From Bacillus sp. FJAT-14578 (GTDB taxonomy: Bacteria; Bacillota; Bacilli; Bacillales; Bacillaceae_H), in contig NZ_AYSE01000006.1 in the NCBI RefSeq assembly GCF_000504165.1, forward strand, positions 1 to 64,000: a stretch of 64,000 nucleotides of DNA, read 5' to 3'. The position numbers were made by a program, and so were the translations under genes. Positions 42,912 through 51,210 of the stretch are shown here, one piece after another; within the stretch, counting starts at the first letter, position 1, and the number at the start of each line of letters is the position of its first letter. Under the pieces are notes generated by a model, which saw only the letters and a program-made list of their open reading frames with translations, had not been told where the DNA came from and searched no databases.

Positions 42912-43343
42912 TTAGCGCTTTATTAGCATTTTATCTAATTCACATACTTTATCATATGACTTTAATAGTTGTTCAGGCACTAATGTTCTCCCATATTCCC
43001 AAGCATTCGTTTCTATTTCAGATTGAAGATTTTCTTTTTCTTCTTCGTCACCATACATCAGAATCCTTAAATCATGTTTGTTTTTCTTAAAATCTAAATA
43101 ATAACCAATCTCATGATAAAGAAGAATTTTAACAACGTTTTCATCTGTCTCTTTAATTCTAATTTTACCTATGTATCCGTTAACTTGAAGATAATTAAAT
43201 TTTATAGTATTTGTTGATACATTATAGCTCATAGGTGCAGTTAGATTATTGTTAAATTCATAATTAATAGCTAAATTGTGCTCATGTAATGTATTTTTAA
43301 TGATCTTCTCGATATCCCATGTATAAAGCATCTTTTCTATCAC
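42912..43343 (-). CDS. IrrE/ImmA-like zinc-metallopeptidase relative with altered active site
   Basis: This protein of about 143 aa carries ILLYHEIGYYLDF at about 93-105, followed by a possible third-ligand region SEIETNAWEYGRTLVPEQLL. This is the layout of a minimal HExxH metallopeptidase, but the second histidine is tyrosine (HEIGY instead of HEIGH), which should remove zinc ligation. It may be inactive or a ligand-binding derivative. The start is GTG at 43343 after AAGGGTA, or the ATG four codons on. No operon partner is evident. Confidence 0.55.
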   Translation of the reverse strand: MIEKMLYTWDIEKIIKNTLHEHNLAINYEFNNNLTAPMSYNVSTNTIKFNYLQVNGYIGKIRIKETDENVVKILLYHEIGYYLDFKKNKHDLRILMYGDEEEKENLQSEIETNAWEYGRTLVPEQLLKSYDKVCELDKMLIKR

Positions 43344-43634
43344 TACCCTTCAAGTATATAAAACACCTGTCATTTTACTTTTATGTGAATCTACTATCAA
43401 CAGCGATTTTGCAACAGCTGATTACATCTAACACTACTTCAAATTCTCCGTAGTAAATAAAAATGTCTTCCTTTAGGATGAGGGTCCTGTTATGGCAGCA
43501 AGATTTAAAGGGCGATGTCATGGTGATAGGATAAAATGTCGATTGACAGAAAAACACCATCTCCAGACACAACCCTCGTACCAAAGCGACCAATAACTGT
43601 ACCTCATCCTGATTATCCAACTTACCGAATAACT

Positions 43635-44837
43635 TTATTTTACTTGTCTTACTGAACCGTCAAGTATGGACCACCAGGGAAAGCCTGTAGAGTTCCCTAA
43701 AGTTTTGTTCAGAAAAAAACGTGTGATCAGGGTTTGGACTCTTCCATCGGTCAAGAGAAGAGAGTGCATGGCTACGTTATTCCACTTCCTCTTCACAGCC
43801 AGCGTTAAAAGGACATCCTTATAGATAGCTGCACTTTCTAGTGGAACCGCCCCATCTCCATCTGCATCTGCATCGGGGGAATCAAAGTTAAAAAAATTTT
43901 TTGCCCGGCCATCCGGGCTTTGAGGTTGGACAATGACTTTCTTTTTCGTTTCTTCGCCCTCTCCGGCAATAATTAGAAACTTTTTCCTGACCTCTTCCGG
44001 AAGATCCCTTAAATTCAGCATCGCTGGATTTTGCCTATCTCGGAATGTTTTCATCTGACTGATCCTATCAAGGAACATTCCCCTGTCATCATCGCCGATG
44101 TTGGATTGCCAATGGTTAGGATTGAATAAATCAAAATCTGGCCCGTTTTCAAACACAACTGCATCCTTATAAGTGGGACACATCTCATAAACAGAAGGAA
44201 ACGTGCGGGCAATCTTCCGGAATTCATCATTGGAATTGAACAGAGGGAAACGGAAACCGCCCTCTCCTGCAGTTAGGGAAATCAGAGCCCTGACGGAACC
44301 TTCAAAAGGACACGCTGCCAATACGGCATGGTCGATGACATCATAATCCCCCTGTAAATTTTTCAAATAGCAGCTGAATACCATTGCACCCATGCTATGC
44401 GCAATAAAGTTAAAAGTTTTTACGGAAAGTTTCTCCTTGAGATATTCAATATAGTCAGCTAAGCGCTTGGCCGTTTCTGCCGAGGATTTTCTCCAGTCAT
44501 AACCAAAAATATAAACCGGCATTTTTGTCTTGTGTTCCAAAACGTACACTGCTTCCCGATAGGCCAAATCCTCTACATCACTCCGCTCTATGATCGATTT
44601 CTCCATAACTTCAAAACGACTATCCTGCTTCAAGGCGAGATCATAGATCGTTTCATATTTGCTTTGGACAGCTGACCATATCGTATCGAAATTTAGTGTG
44701 TTGGAATTGACAAGTTTCGTTCCTTGTATGCCAGGTATTAAAATAGTAGGGACAGCCAAATCTATATTCCTCCTTACTACGGTGTAATACTCTAAAAAAT
44801 CAAGCGCTTCTGCGGTTTCAGTATCTACTTTACCCAA
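43635..44837 (-). CDS. LCAT-like alpha/beta hydrolase (lipase/acyltransferase)
   Basis: This 400-aa protein is of the lecithin:cholesterol acyltransferase family. It has the start TILIPGIQGTKLVN, a YDWRKS motif, the nucleophile elbow AHSMGA with Ser148, an aspartate region 'SPDADADGDGAVPLESA' near 330 and a candidate histidine in VAMHSLLLTDGRVQ near 365. It should hydrolyse or transfer acyl groups of lipids. No signal peptide is visible, so it is probably cytoplasmic or released on lysis. The start is TTG with a weak AGGTAAG site, hence the exact N-terminus is uncertain. It is a single gene. Confidence 0.75.
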   Translation of the reverse strand: MGKVDTETAEALDFLEYYTVVRRNIDLAVPTILIPGIQGTKLVNSNTLNFDTIWSAVQSKYETIYDLALKQDSRFEVMEKSIIERSDVEDLAYREAVYVLEHKTKMPVYIFGYDWRKSSAETAKRLADYIEYLKEKLSVKTFNFIAHSMGAMVFSCYLKNLQGDYDVIDHAVLAACPFEGSVRALISLTAGEGGFRFPLFNSNDEFRKIARTFPSVYEMCPTYKDAVVFENGPDFDLFNPNHWQSNIGDDDRGMFLDRISQMKTFRDRQNPAMLNLRDLPEEVRKKFLIIAGEGEETKKKVIVQPQSPDGRAKNFFNFDSPDADADGDGAVPLESAAIYKDVLLTLAVKRKWNNVAMHSLLLTDGRVQTLITRFFLNKTLGNSTGFPWWSILDGSVRQVK

Positions 44838-44978
44838 TTCTTACCTGATTCCGCAACCAATCACAAAGAGAATAGGTGTTTTGCTCCACAGCAGCGCAGC
44901 CACTTTTATATAAATATTCCGCTCACTGCGAAACGGATACTAAAGGCTCACGCTGCCTCCCACTCAGAGAAAAAAGAT

Positions 44979-45253
44979 CAGTTCCCCTGCTGAGTGAATG
45001 GTCTGAAACTCCTGATTGTTATGGGATGGAGTACTTTATGATAGGGATAAATAAAAAGACTCCCGGTCAAAAGGAACCAGGAGCGAAACTGAAGCTATTT
45101 CAATAAAGGGGTTTTGTTACATTTTGGTTTTTCCCCTTTTGAACATTTCTAAACTGTTTTTTAAAATTTTTTGATGTCTCGAAACGTTTCACAAACTTTA
45201 CTTCAGCAGCTTTCTTTTGTAATCAAGGTGGGCTAAAGGCTTTGATACATAAA
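44979..45253. repeat. Intergenic repeat unit, copy 2
   Basis: It begins with a half palindrome (GATCAGTTCCCCTGCTGAGT) like the terminator at 37767. It continues with CTGAAACTCCTGATTGTTAT, GGGATGGAGT, an ACTCCCGGTC...ACCAGGAGC hairpin, CCCCTTTTGAACATTTCTAA and GGGCTAAAGGCTTTGATACA, matching 39531-39790 with small changes. No gene is seen in 44838-45405. Confidence 0.6.
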
Positions 45254-45405
45254 ATTGATAAAGCGGAAATTCTGAAAATAAAAATGGTCTTTTCATTGAT
45301 ACACCGTCATTTTCGTTAATAAATGATTGGGATTGGATAATAATAGGATGAATTTCATTTAATTATGAAAAGATATACATATCACATCAGAAAGGGGATA
45401 GATTT

Positions 45406-45693
45406 TTGTTGTATACATACAGCTTATACGATTCGGCTGGTTCTTTTGGCATCAGCAAATCTTATCACATCAAATGTGAAATACCTCCACACAGATTTAG
45501 AGCGATTATGATGGAATTCCGTCGCAATGAAGAAGCGGGCAAAAACATCAGAGAATTTATCAGTTTCATGAAACAAGAATTTGGTGAAGGGTTCCAACTG
45601 TTTGAATATGACGATATTGTACAGTATGATGCAGACCAAGAGAACAGCACGATACTGGCAAATCTGCTCGATCAGGCAGATAAGCATATATAG
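45406..45693 (+). CDS. Conserved-looking small hypothetical protein
   Basis: This 95-aa soluble acidic protein contains KSYHIKCEIPPHRFRAIMME, 'FISFMKQEFGEGFQLFEYDD' and ANLLDQADKHI. The TTG start is preceded by AAAGGGGAT at good spacing and a strong terminator follows, so it is a real single-gene unit. No family is recognised. Confidence 0.65.
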   Translation: MLYTYSLYDSAGSFGISKSYHIKCEIPPHRFRAIMMEFRRNEEAGKNIREFISFMKQEFGEGFQLFEYDDIVQYDADQENSTILANLLDQADKHI

Positions 45694-45773
45694 CAGAATA
45701 GAAACAGGCCAAGTGAACTTGCTTTTCTTTCATGAAGGCTCTATTAAATTCCGTTGTTGATTTTTACTCACAG

Positions 45774-45804
45774 AAAAAGATCGAGATTACGCCTCGGTCT
45801 TTTT
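45774..45804 (+). terminator. Rho-independent terminator
   Basis: AAAAAGATCGAG pairs with CTCGGTCTTTTT; the T-run is part of the 3' arm. It lies about 80 bp after the stop at 45693. Nothing further is seen up to 46016. Confidence 0.8.
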
Positions 45805-46016
45805 GAATCCCTTCTTACACTAACCCCTCCGTTCGTCAACTATTTCACACGTATCGCACCACAGAATAAATTTCGTTCTTTTAAGGCAGTTGAAAAATAA
45901 AATGGATATCAAAGGTTATTCGGGGTAAAAATACCAAAGGAATAAGACAAGATATATTAAAACATTATAAAGTTTTGAATAGCAGATACTTGTTTCAAAC
46001 CTAGGAGGCTTTAAGG

Positions 46017-46270
46017 ATGAAAAAAAAGTGGATGATGTATATGTTGCTTATTATGCCTTGGTTTTCTGTATTCAAGCTTGGTAAGTTTTCATTCAAGCTG
46101 ACTATTTATTCGCTTATCCATTAACAACCATTGCAGAAAGATTGGATGTTTACAAAATGGTAAGAATGAAACGCAAGCAACTTTTTCTTTTAAGTGTTGC
46201 TGTAGCAATTCTTAACTACTTGTACCAATTCTTTATTGTTGAACCTCCAAGAAACAGAAAATCTTATTGA
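46017..46270 (+). pseudogene. Truncated, frameshifted small membrane protein gene
   Basis: CTAGGAGG and an ATG at 46017 open a frame MKKKWMMYMLLIMPWFSVFK that stops at codon 36. Another frame continues with DYLFAYPLTTIAERLDVYKM, then VRMKRKQLFLLSVAVAIL and NYLYQFFIVEPP, ending at 46270. Both halves look like parts of one multi-pass membrane protein with its middle deleted. It is probably non-functional. Confidence 0.6.
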
Positions 46271-46371
46271 ATCAATCTCCCTGTTCACCGAAGAAGATTG
46301 ATGATCAAGTTTGGTATGGTTGACCAACCATGGTGCAGAGCTTCACCACCGAAAATGTAAGAAAATATGAA

Positions 46372-46412
46372 AAGACCTGTCATTGAATCTCTCGATTTCC
46401 ATGACAGGTCTT
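46372..46412 (-). terminator. Terminator of the flavin monooxygenase operon
   Basis: AAGACCTGTCAT and ATGACAGGTCTT form a perfect 12-bp stem, 21 bp after the DUF3237 stop; TTTTCATATTTTC follows on the minus strand. Confidence 0.75.
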
Positions 46413-46432
46413 CTTTATTTACATGGATAGAT

Positions 46433-46888
46433 TCACATCACTTGAAAAAAGTGAAGAATGACGCAATCAGGATGTCTTTCTGCTGTACAGACAAATATAT
46501 GCTTATTAAGCCAGCTATATTTCTCATTTTCCACTTCAAAAACGGGCACCGTTCTAAAATAATATTGATCATTGCTGACGGGTTGGCCTTCGGCTAATTT
46601 CTTCATGACCTCAGGAGGACCATGGCGCAGGCCGCGGTTTGTTACGGTGATTAATGCTCCGTCATCCGTTTGCAGTGTGTACCGCGCCTCCAAATCCACA
46701 ACTCCATCGGCACGGACAATTTGCCAGTCGGCCCCGCCCGGTAAAACCGTTCCATTAAGGTTTGGCCCTTTGAAAGAGCCGCCCGTAATCGGAATAATGC
46801 GTCGTACTCCCGTTGGAGCCATCCCAACCTCCTGCACTTCTCCGACCGTTACTTTCGCCTCCATTAAAAACTCAAGATTCATTTGCAT
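46433..46888 (-). CDS. DUF3237 family protein
   Basis: This 151-aa protein has the family pattern GVRRIIPITGGSFKGPNLNG, VLPGGADWQIVRADGVVDLE, ARYTLQTDDGALI and GLRHG. DUF3237 proteins have a small beta-barrel and often accompany aromatic or steroid catabolic genes; their function is unsettled. It is the last gene of the operon encoding a flavin monooxygenase, a Dabb protein and an aromatic-acid carrier. A GAGGGG site precedes the ATG. Confidence 0.85.
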   Translation of the reverse strand: MQMNLEFLMEAKVTVGEVQEVGMAPTGVRRIIPITGGSFKGPNLNGTVLPGGADWQIVRADGVVDLEARYTLQTDDGALITVTNRGLRHGPPEVMKKLAEGQPVSNDQYYFRTVPVFEVENEKYSWLNKHIFVCTAERHPDCVILHFFQVM

Positions 46889-46949
46889 AAGTTCTTCCCC
46901 TCTTTCTATCTATACATAAGGGACAAACTTTTCTCTTCCCCAATGTTTT

Positions 46950-48320
46950 CTAGCCTTTTGCCGCTTTCTCTTCTCCCCCATAGGACTGAGCCGCATTTGT
47001 CTCTTCACTTTCGATGTTGTAGGCAGCATATCGTTCTTGTACGAACAATATAGCGATGGCTCCTAAGACAGCAGCGGATGCGATAACGGTGAAATTCAAC
47101 TGGGCAGGTAAGTTCATCGTTAATAATATCCCTACGAAAGTAGGAGCCAAAATCCCGCCTACCCGACCAAATGCCATTGTGGCTCCTATGCCTGTCGAGC
47201 GCATGGAAGCCGGATAATATTGAGAGACGAAAGCGTTCGTTATATTTTGAACGCCGACAGATGCCGCACCTATGACGCCAATCAGCATGTAGGCCACAGC
47301 CGTATTTTTTGTAAGGCCGATGGCTGAAAGAGCGATGGCTCCGCAAATGTAGAGCGGAATCATCACTTTTTTAAATCCCCACTTATCGGCTAAACGTCCG
47401 AAAGTAATTGTTCCTACGATAGCACCGACATTCATCATGGCCACAAATATCAAGCTTGAGCTTAAGTCGTAACCGGCTTGAAGCATCAGTTTTGGAAGCC
47501 ACGTATTCATGGCGTAAATCAACATAAAACAACTGAAACAAGAAATCCAAAACATGATGGTACTAAGAGCGCGTTTTTTCTCAAACAGCTTTACGATCGA
47601 TGACCCTTGTTCTTTCACTCGCAGCTTTTCAAATCTTGTATCCTCACTGATGTTCAATTGTGGATCCAATTTGCTCAATATTTTTTTCACTTCATAATCT
47701 TTGCCTTTATCCAAAAGAAAACTTGCAGATTCAGGAATCGCCTTCGCAATAAAAGGAAGAATCAATAATGGCAGACCTGCAATCCAAAATATCGGCTTCC
47801 ATCCCATTTCAGGTAAAAGCGATTTGCTTATGAGTGCGGCTGCAATCGCTCCTACCGAATAGCCGCAAAATACGAATGAAACGATTGCACTTCGCATTTG
47901 TTTAGGAGCATATTCCGTCGTTAGCGCGATGACGTTCGGCATGACACCGCCGAGCCCTAATCCTGCGATAACGCGAAAGGTTGTAAACATGGCAGGACCG
48001 TCGGCAAATCCTGATAGAGCCGTGAAAAGGCTAAAGAGAGTTGTACAGAATAAGATGATCTTTTTTCTTCCTATCTTATCTGCCAAAAATCCGAAAATGA
48101 CCGCACCAAGGGCTGTCCCCATAACGGTATAACTGCCAATGGCCCCTGCTGCGACCGGCGTGATGCCCCATTCTTCTATTAAAGATGGAACGACCGAACC
48201 GTAAATCACGACGTCATACCCATCCACAACGATAATTAAAAAGCACCAAAAGATTAACGAAAGATGAAATAATCTAAAGGGACTGCGATCAATGGCTTGA
48301 CTTGCGTTAACTACATTCAC
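46950..48320 (-). CDS. MFS aromatic-acid:proton symporter (AAHS type)
   Basis: This transporter of about 456 aa has twelve hydrophobic segments. The AAHS motifs 'VVDGYDVVIYGSVVPSLIEEWG' (read in two parts), GFLADKIGRKK and 'GLGLGGVMPNVIALTTEY' resemble PcaK/MhpT/GenK carriers. The charged Asp in TM1 (VDGYD) is typical. I prefer GTG at 48320, preceded by AAGGGGGGGG; the frame is open to an ATG at 48359 that overlaps the preceding gene. It should import the aromatic substrate of the monooxygenase in the same operon. Confidence 0.85.
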   Translation of the reverse strand: MNVVNASQAIDRSPFRLFHLSLIFWCFLIIVVDGYDVVIYGSVVPSLIEEWGITPVAAGAIGSYTVMGTALGAVIFGFLADKIGRKKIILFCTTLFSLFTALSGFADGPAMFTTFRVIAGLGLGGVMPNVIALTTEYAPKQMRSAIVSFVFCGYSVGAIAAALISKSLLPEMGWKPIFWIAGLPLLILPFIAKAIPESASFLLDKGKDYEVKKILSKLDPQLNISEDTRFEKLRVKEQGSSIVKLFEKKRALSTIMFWISCFSCFMLIYAMNTWLPKLMLQAGYDLSSSLIFVAMMNVGAIVGTITFGRLADKWGFKKVMIPLYICGAIALSAIGLTKNTAVAYMLIGVIGAASVGVQNITNAFVSQYYPASMRSTGIGATMAFGRVGGILAPTFVGILLTMNLPAQLNFTVIASAAVLGAIAILFVQERYAAYNIESEETNAAQSYGGEEKAAKG

Positions 48321-48345
48321 TTTATCCCCCCCCTTGTAAGCTTGA

Positions 48346-48642
48346 TTAGTTGATTTCAAAATCGATGACGATCGTATCTTCTAAACCAATCTCCTTTAAA
48401 TAAGACACGATTTCTTGATGTTTCGGATGCGGCCCATAGTTTTCCAGCGCCGCTTTATCCTCAAACCGAACCGTCAGTCCGACTTCATATCCTTTGTTTC
48501 GATCCGAGAAATTTCTGCCTTGCTGCAGGTCAACAATGCCTGGTATCACATCTTTTAACTCCAAAGTTCTGCGAATCAGCTCATCCTTTTGTGCTTCGGT
48601 TGTTTCTTTTGAAAACTTGATTAAAACAATATGCTCAACCAT
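48346..48642 (-). CDS. Dabb-family (stress-responsive alpha/beta-barrel) protein
   Basis: This 98-aa protein begins MVEHIVLIKFSKETTEAQKD and contains FEDKAALENYGPHPKHQEIV, the family signature of dimeric alpha/beta-barrel (Dabb) proteins. Relatives include small cyclases and lyases acting on aromatic or polyketide rings. It lies 10 bp after the flavin monooxygenase and may process its product. Confidence 0.85.
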   Translation of the reverse strand: MVEHIVLIKFSKETTEAQKDELIRRTLELKDVIPGIVDLQQGRNFSDRNKGYEVGLTVRFEDKAALENYGPHPKHQEIVSYLKEIGLEDTIVIDFEIN

Positions 48643-48652
48643 CTTATGACTC

Positions 48653-49906
48653 CTATCTGCTGTTCAAGGTTTGGCGGTCAAAGCCTGCAATTTGCTTATA
48701 TTTATTGGCAATATCCTCTAGTTCCTGCTGGGAAATGACATCATGCAACTGCTCGAATCCTTTTGGCGCCCGTTCTTCTACGATTTGCATGACACTTTCC
48801 GGCCCATTTTTCCGATTGCTCCTTACAATAGAAGCGGTCGGTTCCAATCGTGCTTTTTCATAAGACTTTAATGCAAGCTCGGCACTTGGCTGCTCAAGAA
48901 TGGCTTGTCCTAAAGCGTCTGCATCAAGTATCGCTTGCGAAGCGCCGTTTGACCCGATCGGATACATCGGATGTGCCGCATCACCAAGCAAGGTGACTCT
49001 TCCGAACGTCCATTGCGGGAGCGGGTCGCGGTCAACCATAGGGAACTCATAGACAGAATCCGTTTCTGCTATTAACTTCGGTACATTCAACCATCCAAAA
49101 TCCCATTCCGAAAAATATGGAGCAAAAACTTCCTTATCCACTTTACGATTCCAGTCACTGCGTGAAGGTACATCCCCGCCGACAGTCAGCTCGGCAATCC
49201 AGTTAACAAGCGATCGGCCTTTCTCTGCCGTTTGCGGACAAACCGGATAGGCCACGAACTTTTGATCCTGGTACCCGGACATAATCATGGATCTCCCTGT
49301 TAAAAACGGAGAAGACTCTGTAATGCCTCGCCATAAAATCCGGCCGCTGAATTTAGGCAGCCCTTCATTAGGATAAAAGAACTTACGGACCACAGAATGA
49401 ATCCCATCCGCTGCAATCATGATATCAGCACGATACGATCCAAGACGTTCACCCGTTTTCCGGTTTTCAAACTGGGCTTCTACGCCGTCCTCAAACTGTT
49501 GAAAGGAAGTGAGATGATGGCCGGTCATTACCGCTTCTTCACCCAATTGCTCCTTTACGGCTTGAAGCAGAAGCATTTGCAAGCGACCACGGTGAATGGA
49601 ATATTGCGGCCAGTGATAACCGGCATTCATTCCTCTATCCTCCTGCCAAATCTTCTGGCCAAATTTGTTGAAATAAATGAGCTCCGCTGTTTGTAACCCT
49701 GTCTTCTCGAGCTCTTCTGCCACTCCAACTTCTGTCAATACGCGTACTGCATGGGGAAGCAAGTTGATTCCTACCCCCAGCGCTTTAATCGTTTCTACAC
49801 TTTCAAACAACCGCACTGACACACCAACGCGGTGAAGTCTAAGGGCAGTAACGAGCCCTCCTATGCCTCCTCCAACGACGATTGCCGTTTTCACTTTAGA
49901 CAATGT
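48653..49906 (-). CDS. FAD-dependent aromatic monooxygenase
   Basis: This class A flavoprotein of about 417 aa has an FAD site AIVVGGGIGGLVTALRLHR near the N-terminus, the middle motif MIAADGIHSVVRK, and the C-terminal TLLGDAAHPMYPIGSNGASQ. It resembles salicylate/hydroxynicotinate-type and PhzS-like hydroxylases and should hydroxylate an aromatic acid using NAD(P)H. A GGAGGGG site lies within the first codons of the frame that starts at 49918, so TTG at 49906 is the likely start. It is the first gene of the operon. The exact substrate is open. Confidence 0.85.
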   Translation of the reverse strand, partial: TLSKVKTAIVVGGGIGGLVTALRLHRVGVSVRLFESVETIKALGVGINLLPHAVRVLTEVGVAEELEKTGLQTAELIYFNKFGQKIWQEDRGMNAGYHWPQYSIHRGRLQMLLLQAVKEQLGEEAVMTGHHLTSFQQFEDGVEAQFENRKTGERLGSYRADIMIAADGIHSVVRKFFYPNEGLPKFSGRILWRGITESSPFLTGRSMIMSGYQDQKFVAYPVCPQTAEKGRSLVNWIAELTVGGDVPSRSDWNRKVDKEVFAPYFSEWDFGWLNVPKLIAETDSVYEFPMVDRDPLPQWTFGRVTLLGDAAHPMYPIGSNGASQAILDADALGQAILEQPSAELALKSYEKARLEPTASIVRSNRKNGPESVMQIVEERAPKGFEQLHDVISQQELEDIANKYKQIAGFDRQTLNSR

Positions 49907-50057
49907 AATCCCCTCCATACCAAGCCACGATCTTTGTTGCTTTTTGTTAAATCGTGAAGGATATTGTTATTTTTTAATTATTTTCAATTATCTCATAAAA
50001 TCGAATATTATCAATAATAAATGTAAAAATTAGGATTCGGATTTGCATTAATAAAAA

Positions 50058-50107
50058 GGGCCAGTCCCCCTCTAAGTTAAAGTGTTAACATAGCGAGGGA
50101 CTGGCCC
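50058..50107 (-). terminator. Palindromic terminator, copy 3 of a family
   Basis: GGGCCAGTCCCCCTCTAAGT and its imperfect inverse surround an AGTG core, followed on the minus strand by CCCTTTTTATT. It follows the small gene at 50149-50307. Confidence 0.75.
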
Positions 50108-50148
50108 GAAATTTACTTTTACAGAATACACGATTTTACACTAACAAC

Positions 50149-50307
50149 CTATTGTCTTGACTTAAAAAATCCCCGTATGCCCATCGCGTAATATGAACAA
50201 AGTCCTTCAATTATTCGCTTAGCTATTAATGCTTGTGAAAATACCTTATTCACATGAAGAGTAACTGAAGGAATCGCGAAAATAGAATAATCTACTTGGT
50301 CTTTCAT
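50149..50307 (-). CDS. Small hypothetical protein (52 aa)
   Basis: AGAGGTG precedes an ATG at 50307. The frame encodes MKDQVDYSIFAIPSVTLHVN, then KVFSQALIAKRIIEGLCSYY and AMGIRGFFKSRQ. Ribosome binding site, spacing and downstream terminator support a real small gene. It has an amphipathic helix and a basic tail. No family is recognised. Confidence 0.55.
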   Translation of the reverse strand: MKDQVDYSIFAIPSVTLHVNKVFSQALIAKRIIEGLCSYYAMGIRGFFKSRQ

Positions 50308-50559
50308 GATTTCAAACACCTCTAAATATAGGTATTTTTCACTATTTTATAGTCATTATTTGCTTATAGATTGAACAAGTGATATGGTGATTTTAAACCA
50401 TTTTACTTTTAATACAATAAAGATTTAAAGGAGCTGTAACTTCAAGGGAGATAGCAAGGTTAAATCTTCTTAGAGGTTGCAGTTTTTTAAATCCTTTTAT
50501 TACTTGTGAAATGGTTGAAAATGAATATGTACATAAGGTGCATTTTAGGAGGATTTTTA

Positions 50560-50760
50560 ATGGCAACAGGTAAAGTTAAATGGTTTAATGGTGAAAAAGG
50601 TTTCGGATTTATCGAGATTGAAGGTGGAGAAGATGTATTCGTACACTTCAGCGCTATTCAAAGTGAAGGATTCAAAACTTTAGATGAAGGTCAAGAAGTT
50701 GAATTTGACATTGAGCAAGGTCAACGTGGACCTCAAGCTGCTAACGTACGCAAAATATAA
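50560..50760 (+). CDS. CspA-family cold-shock protein
   Basis: This 66-aa cold-shock domain protein has RNP1 KGFGFIEI and RNP2 VFVHFSAI, the aromatic patch [10 protein letters not shown], and ends [10 protein letters not shown]. It binds single-stranded RNA and DNA and acts as an RNA chaperone. The ATG at 50560 follows TTAGGAGGA; longer frames upstream are not supported. The preceding 150 bp form a long leader, as is usual for cold-shock genes. Confidence 0.95.
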   Translation: MATGKVKWFNGEKGFGFIEIEGGEDVFVHFSAIQSEGFKTLDEGQEVEFDIEQGQRGPQAANVRKI

Positions 50761-50782
50761 TAGATAATATTTAATTGAAAGA

Positions 50783-50812
50783 AAAGAGAAGGACTTCCCT
50801 TCTCTTCATCCC
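50783..50812 (+). terminator. Hairpin after the cold-shock gene
   Basis: AGAGAAGG and CCTTCTCT stem with a short loop, a few bases before CCTTTTTCTT. Confidence 0.55.
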
Positions 50813-50964
50813 TTTTTCTTCGTTACTAATGCAGTAACCCACTCACCCGAGTGAGCAATTTGATCAACATGATAGCCCTTTTCTATGTATAAAACTAACG
50901 TCTCTTTATCGTTCCATTCGACCATGCCTGATAACAGCAAGTGGCATTGAAATTGTAAATTCAT
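50806..50964 (-). CDS. Possible 52-aa hypothetical protein
   Basis: The frame encodes MNLQFQCHLLLSGMVEWNDK, ETLVLYIEKGYHVDQIAHSG and EWVTALVTKKKG. The protein-like middle and tail suggest a real or recently decayed gene, but the ATG lacks a clear ribosome binding site. It could be the 3' part of a longer lost gene. The region 50965-51210 shows only a weak inverted repeat and no gene. Confidence 0.35.
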   Translation of the reverse strand: MNLQFQCHLLLSGMVEWNDKETLVLYIEKGYHVDQIAHSGEWVTALVTKKKG

Positions 50965-51210
50965 GTAACATGTCAATCATCCTAACTTTCAAAAACCTCT
51001 TAAAAAAATGATCGTATAAAATCACCTGTTTTAAACCCCACACCATTTTAATCCAATTTTCGTATCTTTTACATATTCCCAGGACATTTCGTCAACAGAC
51101 CAAAAAAGCCTTCATCCCTCGTTTCCCAGAGATGAAAACTTTTTTGTGAGTGTGACTCCAATAAGGTTCACCGGTGGATAGGGGATTCATCCCCCCTGCT
51201 CAATCAATGA

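Noticed and set aside
43381..43620. 79-codon minus-strand frame after the LCAT-like gene
   Set aside because: It begins with TTG, has no clear ribosome binding site and shows no recognisable motif. It may be a decayed gene but cannot be supported.
46367..46597. 76-codon plus-strand frame at the end of the DUF3237 operon
   Set aside because: It starts in the terminator hairpin and runs antisense to the DUF3237 gene with no ribosome binding site.
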